Below are positions 26,280-34,836 of a DNA stretch of 64,000 nt, piece by piece. The notes below the pieces were generated by a model. The model saw only the letters and a program-made list of their open reading frames with translations. It ran no database searches and was not told the origin of the DNA. Source of the DNA: Bacillota bacterium (GTDB taxonomy: Bacteria; Vulcanimicrobiota; JAJTBE01); contig JAJTBE010000215.1 of NCBI GenBank assembly GCA_021287065.1, positions 52,862 to 116,861 on the forward strand, in the 5' to 3' direction. Numbering within the stretch: the first letter of the stretch is position 1; every line of letters starts with the position of its first letter. The position numbers were made by a program, and so were the translations under genes.

Positions 26280-27437
26280 TTATTTTTTCTTTTTTGCATC
26301 TCTGATTACTTCAAGGGCAATGACATTTCTCTGAATTTCATTGGTGCCTTCGTATATCTGGGTAATCTTGGCATCACGGAAGAATTTTTCAACGGGATAT
26401 TCTCTCATGTAGCCGTGTCCGCCGTAAATCTGAATAGCTTCTGTGGCAACATACATTGCTGTGTCTGAAGCAAGAAGTTTACACATAGCTGATTCTTTTG
26501 AGAAGTTGTCCGAACCTGCATCGATCATTCTGGCTGTTGCATAGGTTAAAGCTCTTGATGCTTCGATTCTGGTTGCGCATTCTGCGATTTTATGCTGAAT
26601 AGCCTGGAAAGATGTGATTGACTGTCCAAACTGTTTTCTTTCCATTGCAAATGCCACAGCGTGATCCAGAGCGCCCTGGGCAATGCCGATAGCCTGTGCT
26701 GCTACGCCGGGTCTTGCTTTGTCAAGAGTTTTCATTGCTACTGCAAAACCCTGACCCTCTTTGCCAAGACGGTTGGCTACGGGGACTTTGCAATCCTGGA
26801 ATACAAGTTCTCTTGTTGATGAGCAGCGAATGCCCAGTTTCATTTCTTTTTTGCCGAATTCAAAACCTGGAGTACCTTTTTCAACGATAAATGCCGTGAG
26901 ACCTCTTGCGCCTCTGTCGGGTCTTGTGGCTGCGATTACTGTATAGACTGAAGCTTCTCCGCCGTTGGTGATCCACTGTTTTGTGCCGTTAAGAACATAA
27001 TGGTCGCCTTCGAGTCTGGCTGTTGTTTTGATATTGCTTGCATCTGAGCCTGCTGTTGATTCTGTGAGGCCAAATGCTGCGAGATATTCGCCTGAAGCAA
27101 TCTTGGGTATGTATTTCTGCTTCTGTTCTTCGTTACCAAAAAGAACGATGGGGAATGTTCCAAGAGCATTGGCTGCAAATGTTACTGCAACGCCTCCGCA
27201 GGCTTTTGAAAGTTCTTCCACCACAATAGACAGATCCAGAACGCCGCCGCCCATTCCGCCGTATTCTGCAGGGAGGTATATGCCCATAAATTCTGATTCT
27301 TTTAAAAGATTGATGACATCCCAGGGGTATTCTTCTTTTTCGTCGTATTCAGCAGCTCTGGGAGCAATTTCCTCCTGCGCAATTTTCCGGGCGAGATCCC
27401 GAATCATGATCTGTTCTTCGGTGAGAAAATATTCCAT
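26280..27437 (-). CDS. Acyl-CoA dehydrogenase (short-chain/butyryl-CoA type)
   Basis: A 385-residue FAD enzyme that oxidises (or, in fermenters, helps form) short-chain acyl-CoA at the alpha-beta bond. It shows the FAD/acyl motifs FGLTESTAGSDASNIKTTA and WITNGGEA, the ERKQFGQSITSFQAIQHKIAE segment, IQIYGGHGYMREYPVEKFFRDAKI, and the catalytic base Glu363 in IYEGTNEIQRN. The position of the Glu is that of short- and medium-chain enzymes. Its ATG overlaps the stop of the alcohol dehydrogenase gene by 1 base (TAATG), indicating coupling. No electron-transfer flavoprotein genes are nearby. Confidence 0.95.
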   Translation of the reverse strand: MEYFLTEEQIMIRDLARKIAQEEIAPRAAEYDEKEEYPWDVINLLKESEFMGIYLPAEYGGMGGGVLDLSIVVEELSKACGGVAVTFAANALGTFPIVLFGNEEQKQKYIPKIASGEYLAAFGLTESTAGSDASNIKTTARLEGDHYVLNGTKQWITNGGEASVYTVIAATRPDRGARGLTAFIVEKGTPGFEFGKKEMKLGIRCSSTRELVFQDCKVPVANRLGKEGQGFAVAMKTLDKARPGVAAQAIGIAQGALDHAVAFAMERKQFGQSITSFQAIQHKIAECATRIEASRALTYATARMIDAGSDNFSKESAMCKLLASDTAMYVATEAIQIYGGHGYMREYPVEKFFRDAKITQIYEGTNEIQRNVIALEVIRDAKKKK

Positions 27438-28453
27438 TAACTGACTCCTTCCTTATTCTCAAGCACCATTCTGTAACGGGCTTTATTAGATTTCGTTTTT
27501 TCGATAGCTTCGTTTACTTTGTCCATCGGCATTGTTTCAATCATTGCCTTAATATCGTGACGGGCGGCAAAATCGAGCATTTCATTGATGGTGTGAATAC
27601 TGCCGATTACACTGCCTTTAACTGATTTCTGACCAAGAATCAGCGGGAATGTCGGTATGGATAAATTGTCCTGCACTAAACCTACAAGAACAAGAGAACC
27701 ATTGGGTCTGAGGACATTAAGATACTCTCCCCAGTTCAGATTGACATTTACTGTTGAAATAATCAGATCAAGGCTTCCCGCTGCCTTTTTCATTTGTTCT
27801 TCGTCTTTAGTCACTACAAAGTTATGTGCTCCCAGGTTTTTAGCTTCCTGCTCCTTACCGGGAGTGGTTGAAAATGCAGTTACTTCACACCCGAATGCTC
27901 TTGCAAACTGAAGAGCAAAATGACCTAATCCGCCAATTCCTATGACTCCTGCTCTCATAGTGGGGCGTGCAAGCTGCTGAAGGGGACTGAAAACAGTAGC
28001 ACCGCCGCAAAGCAGGGAAGCGGCATTTGGAGAAGCCAGCTTTCCGGGAATGGGGAAAACAAAGCGGGAGTCGATTCTGATTGCATCGGCAAAACCTCCG
28101 AAATGTCCGACGCAAGTAGCCTGATTGGAAGCACAGAGGTTTTCCTGTCCGCTTACACACCATTCGCATTCCATACAGCTTCCGCGCTGCCAGCCTACGC
28201 CTACCCGATCTCCAGCCTTCAGTCTTTTTACATCTTTACCGGTTTCTGTGATAAATCCGGCTATTTCATGTCCGGGAACAACCGGAAATACATCCGGACC
28301 AAAGGTTCCTTCGATAATGTGAAGATCTGTATGACAAACACCGCAGTGGGTGATTCTGATTTCCACATCGAGAGGTCCCAGCTCTTTAGGTTCGTATTCA
28401 AATGGTTCAAGGGGCTGGTTAGGTTTCAACGCTGCATAAGCTTTGATTTTCAT
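27437..28453 (-). CDS. Zinc-dependent alcohol dehydrogenase (CAD/YahK-like)
   Basis: A 338-residue medium-chain dehydrogenase. Catalytic zinc ligands lie in HCGVCHTDLH and VVPGHEIAG; the structural zinc is held by the four cysteines of GSCMECEWCVSGQENLC; the NAD(P) site is GVIGIGGLGHFALQFA. It would interconvert an alcohol and an aldehyde. The ATG at 28453 follows GAGGAG by 7 bases; five extra upstream residues are possible but unsupported. It is the first gene of a two-gene unit with acyl-CoA dehydrogenase. It is a distant paralogue of the enzyme at 58.4 kb. Confidence 0.92.
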   Translation of the reverse strand: MKIKAYAALKPNQPLEPFEYEPKELGPLDVEIRITHCGVCHTDLHIIEGTFGPDVFPVVPGHEIAGFITETGKDVKRLKAGDRVGVGWQRGSCMECEWCVSGQENLCASNQATCVGHFGGFADAIRIDSRFVFPIPGKLASPNAASLLCGGATVFSPLQQLARPTMRAGVIGIGGLGHFALQFARAFGCEVTAFSTTPGKEQEAKNLGAHNFVVTKDEEQMKKAAGSLDLIISTVNVNLNWGEYLNVLRPNGSLVLVGLVQDNLSIPTFPLILGQKSVKGSVIGSIHTINEMLDFAARHDIKAMIETMPMDKVNEAIEKTKSNKARYRMVLENKEGVS

Positions 28454-28558
28454 AGCATTTCTCCTCACTCAGTTTTTTTATAAATCCCTTTTTATTCAGG
28501 TGGTCACACGAATTGCAACTTTCTATTCTATAGGTTTATACTTAATCCTTTCGCACAA

Positions 28559-30760
28559 CTATTTCAGATATTCCTGAAGTCTTTTGCACAATCCGGTATT
28601 TCGTTTTTCAACTTTGTTGTTTTTTACAGCCATTAGCAGAGCTTTTTTGCTTCCCACAATTACACAGAGTTTTTTTGCTCTTGTAATGGCGGTATAAATC
28701 AGATTTCTCTGCAGCAGTATATAATGACCTGTGTAAAGAGGCATTACCACAGCCGGAAATTCAGACCCCTGGGATTTGTGAACTGTGCAAGCGTAGGCGA
28801 GAACTAATTCATCAAGGTGATCCTGTTCATATTCAACCAAATTTCCTTCAAAATCTATACACAGGGTTTGCTCCTCAGGATCCACGGATTCGATATAACC
28901 TATGTCGCCGTTGAAAACTTCCAGATCGTAATTGTTTTTTATCTGCATCACCTTGTCGCCGACTCTGAATTCCCTGCCGTAGTGGGTTATGGCTACCGGG
29001 TTTTTATTCTGTGCCGCCTGAAGCCTGTCGTTGAGTATTTTTGCACCAAGAACCCTTTTGGACATAGGGGATATAACCTGCACATCACGGATGGGATCCA
29101 TTTTGAATCTTTTAGGAATCCGTTCTGTAATTGTCTTTATAATCACTTCTTCGATTTTTTCCGGATCCTCTGAATTCACAAAATAGAAATCAGTCAGGTG
29201 TTCGTTGTCAGCAAAGGGTATCAACGGCATTGCTCCTGAGTTTATCCGGTGGGCGTTTTTGATAATATAGCTTCCGGCTTGTTGTCTGAATATCTCCGTT
29301 AACTTTACCACCGGGATTACTCCAGAATCTATAAGATCCCTGAGAACCATACCTGCACCCACGCTGGGAAGCTGATCCGCATCTCCCACCATAATAAGTT
29401 TAACTGCAGTAGGCAGCGCCACAAGGAGATTATAAAAAATCGTTATATCCACCATCGACATTTCATCGGCAATCAGACAGTCTGTATTGAGTCTGTTGAA
29501 TCCGTCGTATTCGAATTTATTCTCACCTGGTTTGTATTTAAGCAGCCGGTGGATCGTTTTTGCTTCGATACCGATAGCCTCGGTCATCCTTTTTGCAGCT
29601 CTGCCAGTAGGCGCACACAAAGAAACAATAAGGCCCGTATCCGACATAACACGGGATAATGCTTTGAGAATCGTTGTTTTGCCAACACCGGGACCGCCTG
29701 TGATTATGCAGACTTTTTCTGACAATGCAGTCTTCAGGGCGTTCATCTGACTTTCGGATAAAGCCATTCCTTCATTTTTGCAGAAATTTACAGCTCTGAG
29801 AGGATCTATAAGTGTAAGCAGGTTGGGCGGGGATTTTGCTATTTCCGCAAGTGTCTGTGCAGCTTTTTTTTCACTTGAGAAATAACGTCTTAGATATATT
29901 GCTTCACCGTCCTGAACCACAAGATTTTCCTTCAGGGCATTTTCTAATGATATATCACATATTGAAATGGGAATTTCCAGATCTTCCGTGCACTGTTTTT
30001 TCAGTTCTTCACCTGTAAGAAAACAGTGGCCTTCTCCGGCTGCTTCGTTTAAAACATGGAGAATTGCCGCTTTTGCCCTGTAAGGGGATTCCTTATCAAA
30101 ACCCATATTCTGAGCAATATTGTCCGCTATTTTGAATCCGATTCCCCAGATATCCTGAGAAAGCCTGTAAGGGTTTTCCTTCAGGATATTCACCGCATTT
30201 TCTCCATATTGTCTGTAAATTGTATGGGATCGGGCCGGGCTTATTCCGTAACCCTGAAGAAATATCATGATATTTTTTAAACTTATGTGGGCATTCCAGC
30301 CATCTGTAATTTTTTTTGCCCTTTTTCTGCCTATGCCTTCAACTTCCCGAATTCTTTCCGGGTATTTTTCGATAATTTCTATAGTTTTATCACCAAACTT
30401 TGCTACGAGGTTTTTGGCGTATCTTTTTCCTATACCTTTGATAACACCTGAAGATAGATAATTTTCAATACCTTTGGTTGTTTCAGGCTGCAATGGAATA
30501 AAGCTGCTGACACTAAACTGTTTGCCGAATTTTTTATGCTCAGTCCACTGTCCGGTAATATCAAGAGTTTCACCTGTGCTTATACTGGACATTGTACCGG
30601 TGATGGTTATTGCTTCCCGGCTGTTCTGTGGTTTGAGCTGTGCTACGCAGTAACCGGATTCGTCGGATTTGAAAACAATTTTTTGAACAATGCCTGTGAT
30701 TGTAACTGCCAGAGGCTGATTATCCATATTTGTTTCGCTGTTATTGTCGGTATTGGTCAT
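28559..30760 (-). CDS. recD2: RecD2 family ATP-dependent 5'-3' DNA helicase
   Basis: A 733-residue superfamily 1B helicase. The N-terminal OB-like region is followed by helix-hairpin-helix repeats (GVIKGIGKRYAKNLVAKFG; EVEGIGRKRAKKI). Walker A is GGPGVGKTT at residues 355-363, Walker B is CLIADEMSMVD, and later motifs are MVGDADQLPSVGAG, TEIFRQQAGSYI and YACTVHKSQGSEFPAVV. This is the length and layout of RecD2, which acts in recombination and repair without RecBC. GAAGGA precedes the ATG. It ends a four-gene minus-strand operon with two zinc-ribbon proteins and an L,D-transpeptidase-like protein. Confidence 0.93.
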   Translation of the reverse strand: MTNTDNNSETNMDNQPLAVTITGIVQKIVFKSDESGYCVAQLKPQNSREAITITGTMSSISTGETLDITGQWTEHKKFGKQFSVSSFIPLQPETTKGIENYLSSGVIKGIGKRYAKNLVAKFGDKTIEIIEKYPERIREVEGIGRKRAKKITDGWNAHISLKNIMIFLQGYGISPARSHTIYRQYGENAVNILKENPYRLSQDIWGIGFKIADNIAQNMGFDKESPYRAKAAILHVLNEAAGEGHCFLTGEELKKQCTEDLEIPISICDISLENALKENLVVQDGEAIYLRRYFSSEKKAAQTLAEIAKSPPNLLTLIDPLRAVNFCKNEGMALSESQMNALKTALSEKVCIITGGPGVGKTTILKALSRVMSDTGLIVSLCAPTGRAAKRMTEAIGIEAKTIHRLLKYKPGENKFEYDGFNRLNTDCLIADEMSMVDITIFYNLLVALPTAVKLIMVGDADQLPSVGAGMVLRDLIDSGVIPVVKLTEIFRQQAGSYIIKNAHRINSGAMPLIPFADNEHLTDFYFVNSEDPEKIEEVIIKTITERIPKRFKMDPIRDVQVISPMSKRVLGAKILNDRLQAAQNKNPVAITHYGREFRVGDKVMQIKNNYDLEVFNGDIGYIESVDPEEQTLCIDFEGNLVEYEQDHLDELVLAYACTVHKSQGSEFPAVVMPLYTGHYILLQRNLIYTAITRAKKLCVIVGSKKALLMAVKNNKVEKRNTGLCKRLQEYLK

Positions 30761-30774
30761 GTTATTCCTTCGAG

Positions 30775-31452
30775 TCAGTCATCCAGCAGATTCTGCAGGA
30801 TATCGGATTCTTCCCTTTCAATCACTTCAAAAACTCTGACAAGTATTCTGTTGTTGTATGCCATTGCTTTTACTGATCTTGCTGTTTGATCAAGGTTTAT
30901 TCTGAGTTTTTTTATAATCTCCCTGTTAGTTCTCAGATTATTCTCAAGTCTTTCGAGGGTATTTTTTTCTTTGCCATGATGCAAAACAAACTCAAAAACT
31001 TCAATAGCTTCCCTCCATGATTCCGTTTCAGTTGATATTGAACCAAACATCTGCCTGTATTGGTTTTCAATATCTGTTTCAACAGAAAGCCTGTTTTTGA
31101 GTTCTTCGTGAATCCTGCATTCAGTCTGTCTCAAATCTCTGATTGAATTTAAAAGTAGTCCCGGGAGGGGGAATCCTGTTTGTCTGTCCGCAAAAAATAT
31201 ACCGTATGAATGAGATTTATTACAGTTATTACAAAATGCAGCCAGCAGATTTCCGCATTTGCTGCAATTTTTAATATCTGACCCCAACGGTTCAGGTGTT
31301 CCGCAAGTAGGACAGATTCTGCAGTCCGCACTCAAAAGAACATCTTTTTGTTCATCTATTCCGAAAAGAGACCTGCAAACATCGCATAAAAGATAACCGC
31401 TCCGTAAAGAGCGGAGCGGATTGTCACAATATGGGCAGATACTATGTTTCAT
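30775..31452 (-). CDS. Zinc-ribbon / coiled-coil protein of unknown function
   Basis: A 225-residue protein. The first ~80 residues hold four CxxC-type cysteine pairs (CPYC, CDVC, CPTC, CSKC, then CNNC), enough for two zinc ribbons. Residues ~100-225 are charged and predicted helical, probably a coiled coil (HEELKNRLSVETDIENQYRQ; RLENNLRTNREIIKKLRINL). No catalytic motif. Its ATG overlaps the preceding stop by one base (TGATG), and recD2 starts 14 bp downstream. A scaffold or nucleic-acid-binding role is possible but unproven. Confidence 0.7.
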   Translation of the reverse strand: MKHSICPYCDNPLRSLRSGYLLCDVCRSLFGIDEQKDVLLSADCRICPTCGTPEPLGSDIKNCSKCGNLLAAFCNNCNKSHSYGIFFADRQTGFPLPGLLLNSIRDLRQTECRIHEELKNRLSVETDIENQYRQMFGSISTETESWREAIEVFEFVLHHGKEKNTLERLENNLRTNREIIKKLRINLDQTARSVKAMAYNNRILVRVFEVIEREESDILQNLLDD

Positions 31453-31982
31453 CAGACATCATTAAAAAGAAGGGTAAGGGGATATCCTATTCTGTAATAA
31501 TGAATTGCAAAAAACGCCAGTCTTTCGATATCCGAGTTTTCCATTCTGATGCAGCCTTTGGTCAGCTTATCAAAATAACCGCCGCCATGGATAAGTATTT
31601 CACGATCCCAGACTGCCCGGTCGCCAAAGCCTTCCGGAGCATCAGGAGAACCAAGGGCAAACCGGACTCTTCCCATCTGTTCAAATTCATATTCTCCCCA
31701 TTCCATAACATAAGACTCGCCTTTATTGATATTGGTGGAGCCGAAATGGGAAATATAGAATTCTTTTCTGAATTCCTCCGATATAAAATCGGGTGGTGAA
31801 AGGGTAAGAAAACCAAAGGGGGCATGTCCCCATGTCCCCTGAATCAGCGGGTTTCCTTCCGGTCTTTCCGTCTGGTTGTGGGCGGGAAAGGAAAACAGAA
31901 TCTCACCTGAATTTCTGTCGGTAAGATAAATACATTTTTTGCTTCTTGAGAAGCAAAGAAGAGGATCCAGATGCAACTTCAT
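31452..31982 (-). CDS. L,D-transpeptidase (YkuD)-like protein without signal peptide
   Basis: A 176-residue protein whose C-terminal half has the YkuD catalytic signature: ILIHGGG with His132, then KGCIRMENSDI with Cys144 and Arg146. Known YkuD enzymes form 3-3 crosslinks or attach proteins to peptidoglycan outside the cytoplasm. This one has no visible signal peptide or membrane anchor (MKLHLDPLLCFSRSKKCIYL), so export is unclear. It sits between two zinc-ribbon genes, one base from each neighbour. Fold and active site are well supported; the biological role is not. Confidence 0.78.
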   Translation of the reverse strand: MKLHLDPLLCFSRSKKCIYLTDRNSGEILFSFPAHNQTERPEGNPLIQGTWGHAPFGFLTLSPPDFISEEFRKEFYISHFGSTNINKGESYVMEWGEYEFEQMGRVRFALGSPDAPEGFGDRAVWDREILIHGGGYFDKLTKGCIRMENSDIERLAFFAIHYYRIGYPLTLLFNDV

Positions 31983-31983
31983 A

Positions 31984-32511
31984 TTACATCATCATGCTTT
32001 CATCCTGACGGTAGAGATCTGCGTCGGAGCCAAGTTTATTGTCTCTTTCGCGGTTAATCTCCCTTGCCCGGATAATCATTTCGTTGCCCTGATAGATAAG
32101 CTGAAGGCCTGCATCAAGATGGTAGGGATTTTCATCTTCAATATACTGCATCATTGTTTCCATGCCTTCGTTATAAAGCTCAACACCTCTGAGTCCCACA
32201 TCCAGCTCTTCCTCAAAATCTTCAATGACATTTTCGCTGATGGGCATTTCTCTTATGTCCTGTTCGATTTTGCTGAGTTTTGCGTATGTGGTTTCCATAT
32301 AATCTGCAAACTCATCCATACTCCACTGGCCTGATCTTACAAATTCCGCTGCATCGGTAAATTCCCGGCATCTGCCGTCAATTCTTTCAACTGGAACCAT
32401 TTCCATTGTGTATGCAAGTTTGGGAAGAGTGGAGCCGCATGTAAGGCAATAGTTTTCGTTGGGTGGATTCTGAGCTGCACATCTGAGGCAGAGAACCATA
32501 TTTGTTGCCAT
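31984..32511 (-). CDS. Zinc-ribbon protein of unknown function
   Basis: A 175-residue protein with an N-terminal zinc ribbon (CLRC at 8-11, CLTC at 22-25) and an acidic, mostly helical remainder with repeated Glu/Met/Tyr (MQYIEDENPYHLDAGLQLIY). No enzyme motif. It is the first gene of the operon that continues with the L,D-transpeptidase-like protein, the second zinc-ribbon protein and recD2. The ribosome-binding site GGAGG lies upstream of the ATG (CCTCC at 32520-32524). Confidence 0.7.
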   Translation of the reverse strand: MATNMVLCLRCAAQNPPNENYCLTCGSTLPKLAYTMEMVPVERIDGRCREFTDAAEFVRSGQWSMDEFADYMETTYAKLSKIEQDIREMPISENVIEDFEEELDVGLRGVELYNEGMETMMQYIEDENPYHLDAGLQLIYQGNEMIIRAREINRERDNKLGSDADLYRQDESMMM

Positions 32512-32724
32512 TAATAAAACCTCCGATAAAGTTGTTTAGCATAAATTTTGACCTGAAAATCAAATATTCCTGCCTTTTTTTTCATTACCATGTACATTTG
32601 AGGAGCAATATTTATATACTTTACGGAAAATCAGAAAATTCGGTAATTTATATTATTTTCCTTTCGAATCTGTTTGGGATCCGTGTTCTGTTTCCCCGGA
32701 TTCATAATAATCTTAAGCCAAATA

Positions 32725-32757
32725 AAAAAGACGGATCATTTGTTAATCCGTCTTTTT
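32725..32757 (-). terminator. Terminator after the 239-residue unknown protein
   Basis: A perfect 12-bp stem AAAAAGACGGAT / ATCCGTCTTTTT with a 9-base loop. It is U-rich at the 3' arm in both directions and lies 15 bp past the stop of the minus-strand gene ending at 32772. Confidence 0.85.
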
Positions 32758-32771
32758 CTATATACATTTGT

Positions 32772-33491
32772 TTATTTCATATTAGACTGGGTCTGCATTC
32801 CGCCGATTGAATCATATTCCGTATCCATAGCCATAGGAATGGGCAGGTTTTTGGTGTCGTGGATTCCCATAATTTCAACCATCGGAAGAGCTTCTTCGCT
32901 GACGGGTGATGTTTCGACCTCTTTGAGGTTCATCAGTTCCTGTGAAGGTTTGCCTTGTTCGATTTTGCCTTCGACTATTTTCTGTGCTGCATCGAAGAAT
33001 GCCTGAGGTACATCGCCCTGAATTTCTCTGGGGTCTTTGTTCATTGCGCTCATTGCGTCGAGTTTGCGGTCGATATCTTCAACACTCTGTGATGATTCCA
33101 CCGACTGTCTGTTTTCTGCCTGTGCTCCCTGAGAATAGCTTCTTCTGAGAGCCTGGGCGTCTTTTTTGCCAAACATCGCATTTTTGTTGAGTTTGCCGTC
33201 TTTTGCTTCTTTTTCCTGCTCGGTTTCCATGCCATCCATCAGGGATGTGAGAGCACCTGAAGCTGAGGCTGAATCGAAGCTGTCCTGTGCCTGATGGCTG
33301 TCGAAGCCTGTTGAAACACTGACAAAATCTTGCTGCTCTGCCGGAGGCTTTTCGTCTGCGCTCTGGGATAATTCTTTCTGGTCCTTAACTGAAGCCACAT
33401 TGGACTGAGCAATTCTCTGGCTTGCCGATTTGATCAGGTTTGCAGTGGCAAACTGATCCATCTGAAAACTCCCTGCTTTACTAACGTCCAT
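32772..33491 (-). CDS. Unknown soluble protein, Gln/Ser/Met-rich
   Basis: A 239-residue protein that I do not recognise. It is hydrophilic, with no signal peptide, membrane helix or zinc motif. It is rich in Gln, Ser, Ala, Glu and Met and likely partly disordered; a more ordered C-terminal part contains VPQAFFDAAQKIVEGKI. The ATG at 33491 is chosen because a strong AGGAGGAG precedes it by 6 bases. The gene is monocistronic, with its own terminator, and lies between the RecD2 operon and a divergent amidinotransferase. Composition recalls the 172-residue protein at 55.8 kb, but I see no clear alignment. Confidence 0.7.
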   Translation of the reverse strand: MDVSKAGSFQMDQFATANLIKSASQRIAQSNVASVKDQKELSQSADEKPPAEQQDFVSVSTGFDSHQAQDSFDSASASGALTSLMDGMETEQEKEAKDGKLNKNAMFGKKDAQALRRSYSQGAQAENRQSVESSQSVEDIDRKLDAMSAMNKDPREIQGDVPQAFFDAAQKIVEGKIEQGKPSQELMNLKEVETSPVSEEALPMVEIMGIHDTKNLPIPMAMDTEYDSIGGMQTQSNMK

Positions 33492-33714
33492 ATTATCTCC
33501 TCCTGTGCGGATAAGCAAAAGCAATCCGATTTCAATATATCTTAATGATATTTTAACACGTAAGCTGAAAACTGTAAATGTCAGGTTGTAAACTGATTGT
33601 TAACTTATGATGATATTATAATTGATTTTTCGGATATGTAAATACATAGAGAGGTTTTCATTCGGTAAATCCTGAATTACATGAGATAAAAATAACAAAT
33701 ATATCAAAGAGAGG

Positions 33715-34728
33715 ATGAGTGGGTTGAATAATACCGGATTTGAAAAAATCAGCGTGAATTATGAATGGGGAACTCTCAGAGAAGTGGTTGTGGGATGTCC
33801 GAATGCCAGAATTGGAACAAAACCTCCGGAATTTCTGAATTTTGATTTGCCTGACGGAGTCATTGAATGGATTAAAGATATAACGGAAAAATTCCCAGGC
33901 AGAAAAATGAAAGAAATTATGCCTGAGATGCACGAGCAAATGAAAGAACAGATAGATGCTGTAGTATCTCTTCTTGAAAACAGGGGGATTAAAGTTCACA
34001 GAGTGCCTGAACTTGAGCCTGAGGAAGAACTGTTTCCCATACCGGGAGTGGATTTTTACACTCAGATGTTTCCGAGAGATGTTATGCTGGTGATAGGGGA
34101 GAAATTTATCGAAAACGCTCCTTATTATCCTATGAGAAGAAGAGAAAAATTAGCAGTAAGAAGACTTCTTAAATCAAGGCTTGAAAACCACATGATTGTT
34201 TCCATGCCTGAACCTCTGCCTGTATGGAAGGAAAACTGCGATCTGCCCTTTGGTGAACAGGCTTTTCTCGAAGGGGGAGATGTTCTTCTTTTCGGTAAGG
34301 ATATTCTCGTCGGCAACAGCGGAAATGCTTCAAGCGTGCAGGGTATAAACTGGCTGAGAAAATTCCTCGGCAATGAATATAATGTTCAGGAAGTAAAAAT
34401 CAGAGGCGGGTTTCTGCACCTGGATTGTGCACTTTGTGTCCCAAAACCCGGATTTGCCATGATCTGCAGAGAAGCTTTTGTCGATGGAATTCCTGATTTA
34501 ATCAAAGATTGGGAGCTTCTCGATGTTTCGTTTGACGATGCAAAAAACAAACTTGGCTGTAACGGGCTGATTCTTGATCAGAAAAATATTATTATCTCTG
34601 CTGAGCTTCCGCATATTGGGGAAAAACTGGATAAAGCAGGGTTTAATGTAATTACAACACCGTTTTCAATTGTCTATATATTTGGCGGCGCGTTACGCTG
34701 CTGGCACCATCCGTTGATCAGGGAATAA
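33715..34728 (+). CDS. Amidinotransferase / arginine-deiminase-fold protein
   Basis: A 337-residue member of the guanidino-group-modifying (GME) fold. It has WGTLREVVVG at the N-terminus, the acidic substrate motif FLEGGDVLLF, the catalytic His-Asp region GGFLHLDCAL, and the nucleophile Cys329 in GGALRCWHHPL. The pattern fits glycine or inosamine-phosphate amidinotransferases better than classical arginine deiminase. The ATG at 33715 directly abuts GAGAGG, so a TTG at 33724 (9 bases after it) may be the real start. It is monocistronic and followed by a hairpin at 34731-34756. Confidence 0.82.
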   Translation: MSGLNNTGFEKISVNYEWGTLREVVVGCPNARIGTKPPEFLNFDLPDGVIEWIKDITEKFPGRKMKEIMPEMHEQMKEQIDAVVSLLENRGIKVHRVPELEPEEELFPIPGVDFYTQMFPRDVMLVIGEKFIENAPYYPMRRREKLAVRRLLKSRLENHMIVSMPEPLPVWKENCDLPFGEQAFLEGGDVLLFGKDILVGNSGNASSVQGINWLRKFLGNEYNVQEVKIRGGFLHLDCALCVPKPGFAMICREAFVDGIPDLIKDWELLDVSFDDAKNKLGCNGLILDQKNIIISAELPHIGEKLDKAGFNVITTPFSIVYIFGGALRCWHHPLIRE

Positions 34729-34730
34729 AA

Positions 34731-34756
34731 AATCCGGCTGAATAAACAACCGGATT
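34731..34756 (+). terminator. Hairpin after the amidinotransferase gene
   Basis: Stem AATCCGG / CCGGATT with a 12-base loop, an A-run before and TTGAATTT after, just past the stop at 34728. A moderate terminator candidate. Confidence 0.5.
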
Positions 34757-34836
34757 TGAATTTCAATCTTCAGTAAATTGAAGAGGCTTCAGTTGGTAGT
34801 ATTGGTATTAAAGGGGATATTCCTCCTGGATGCGGA

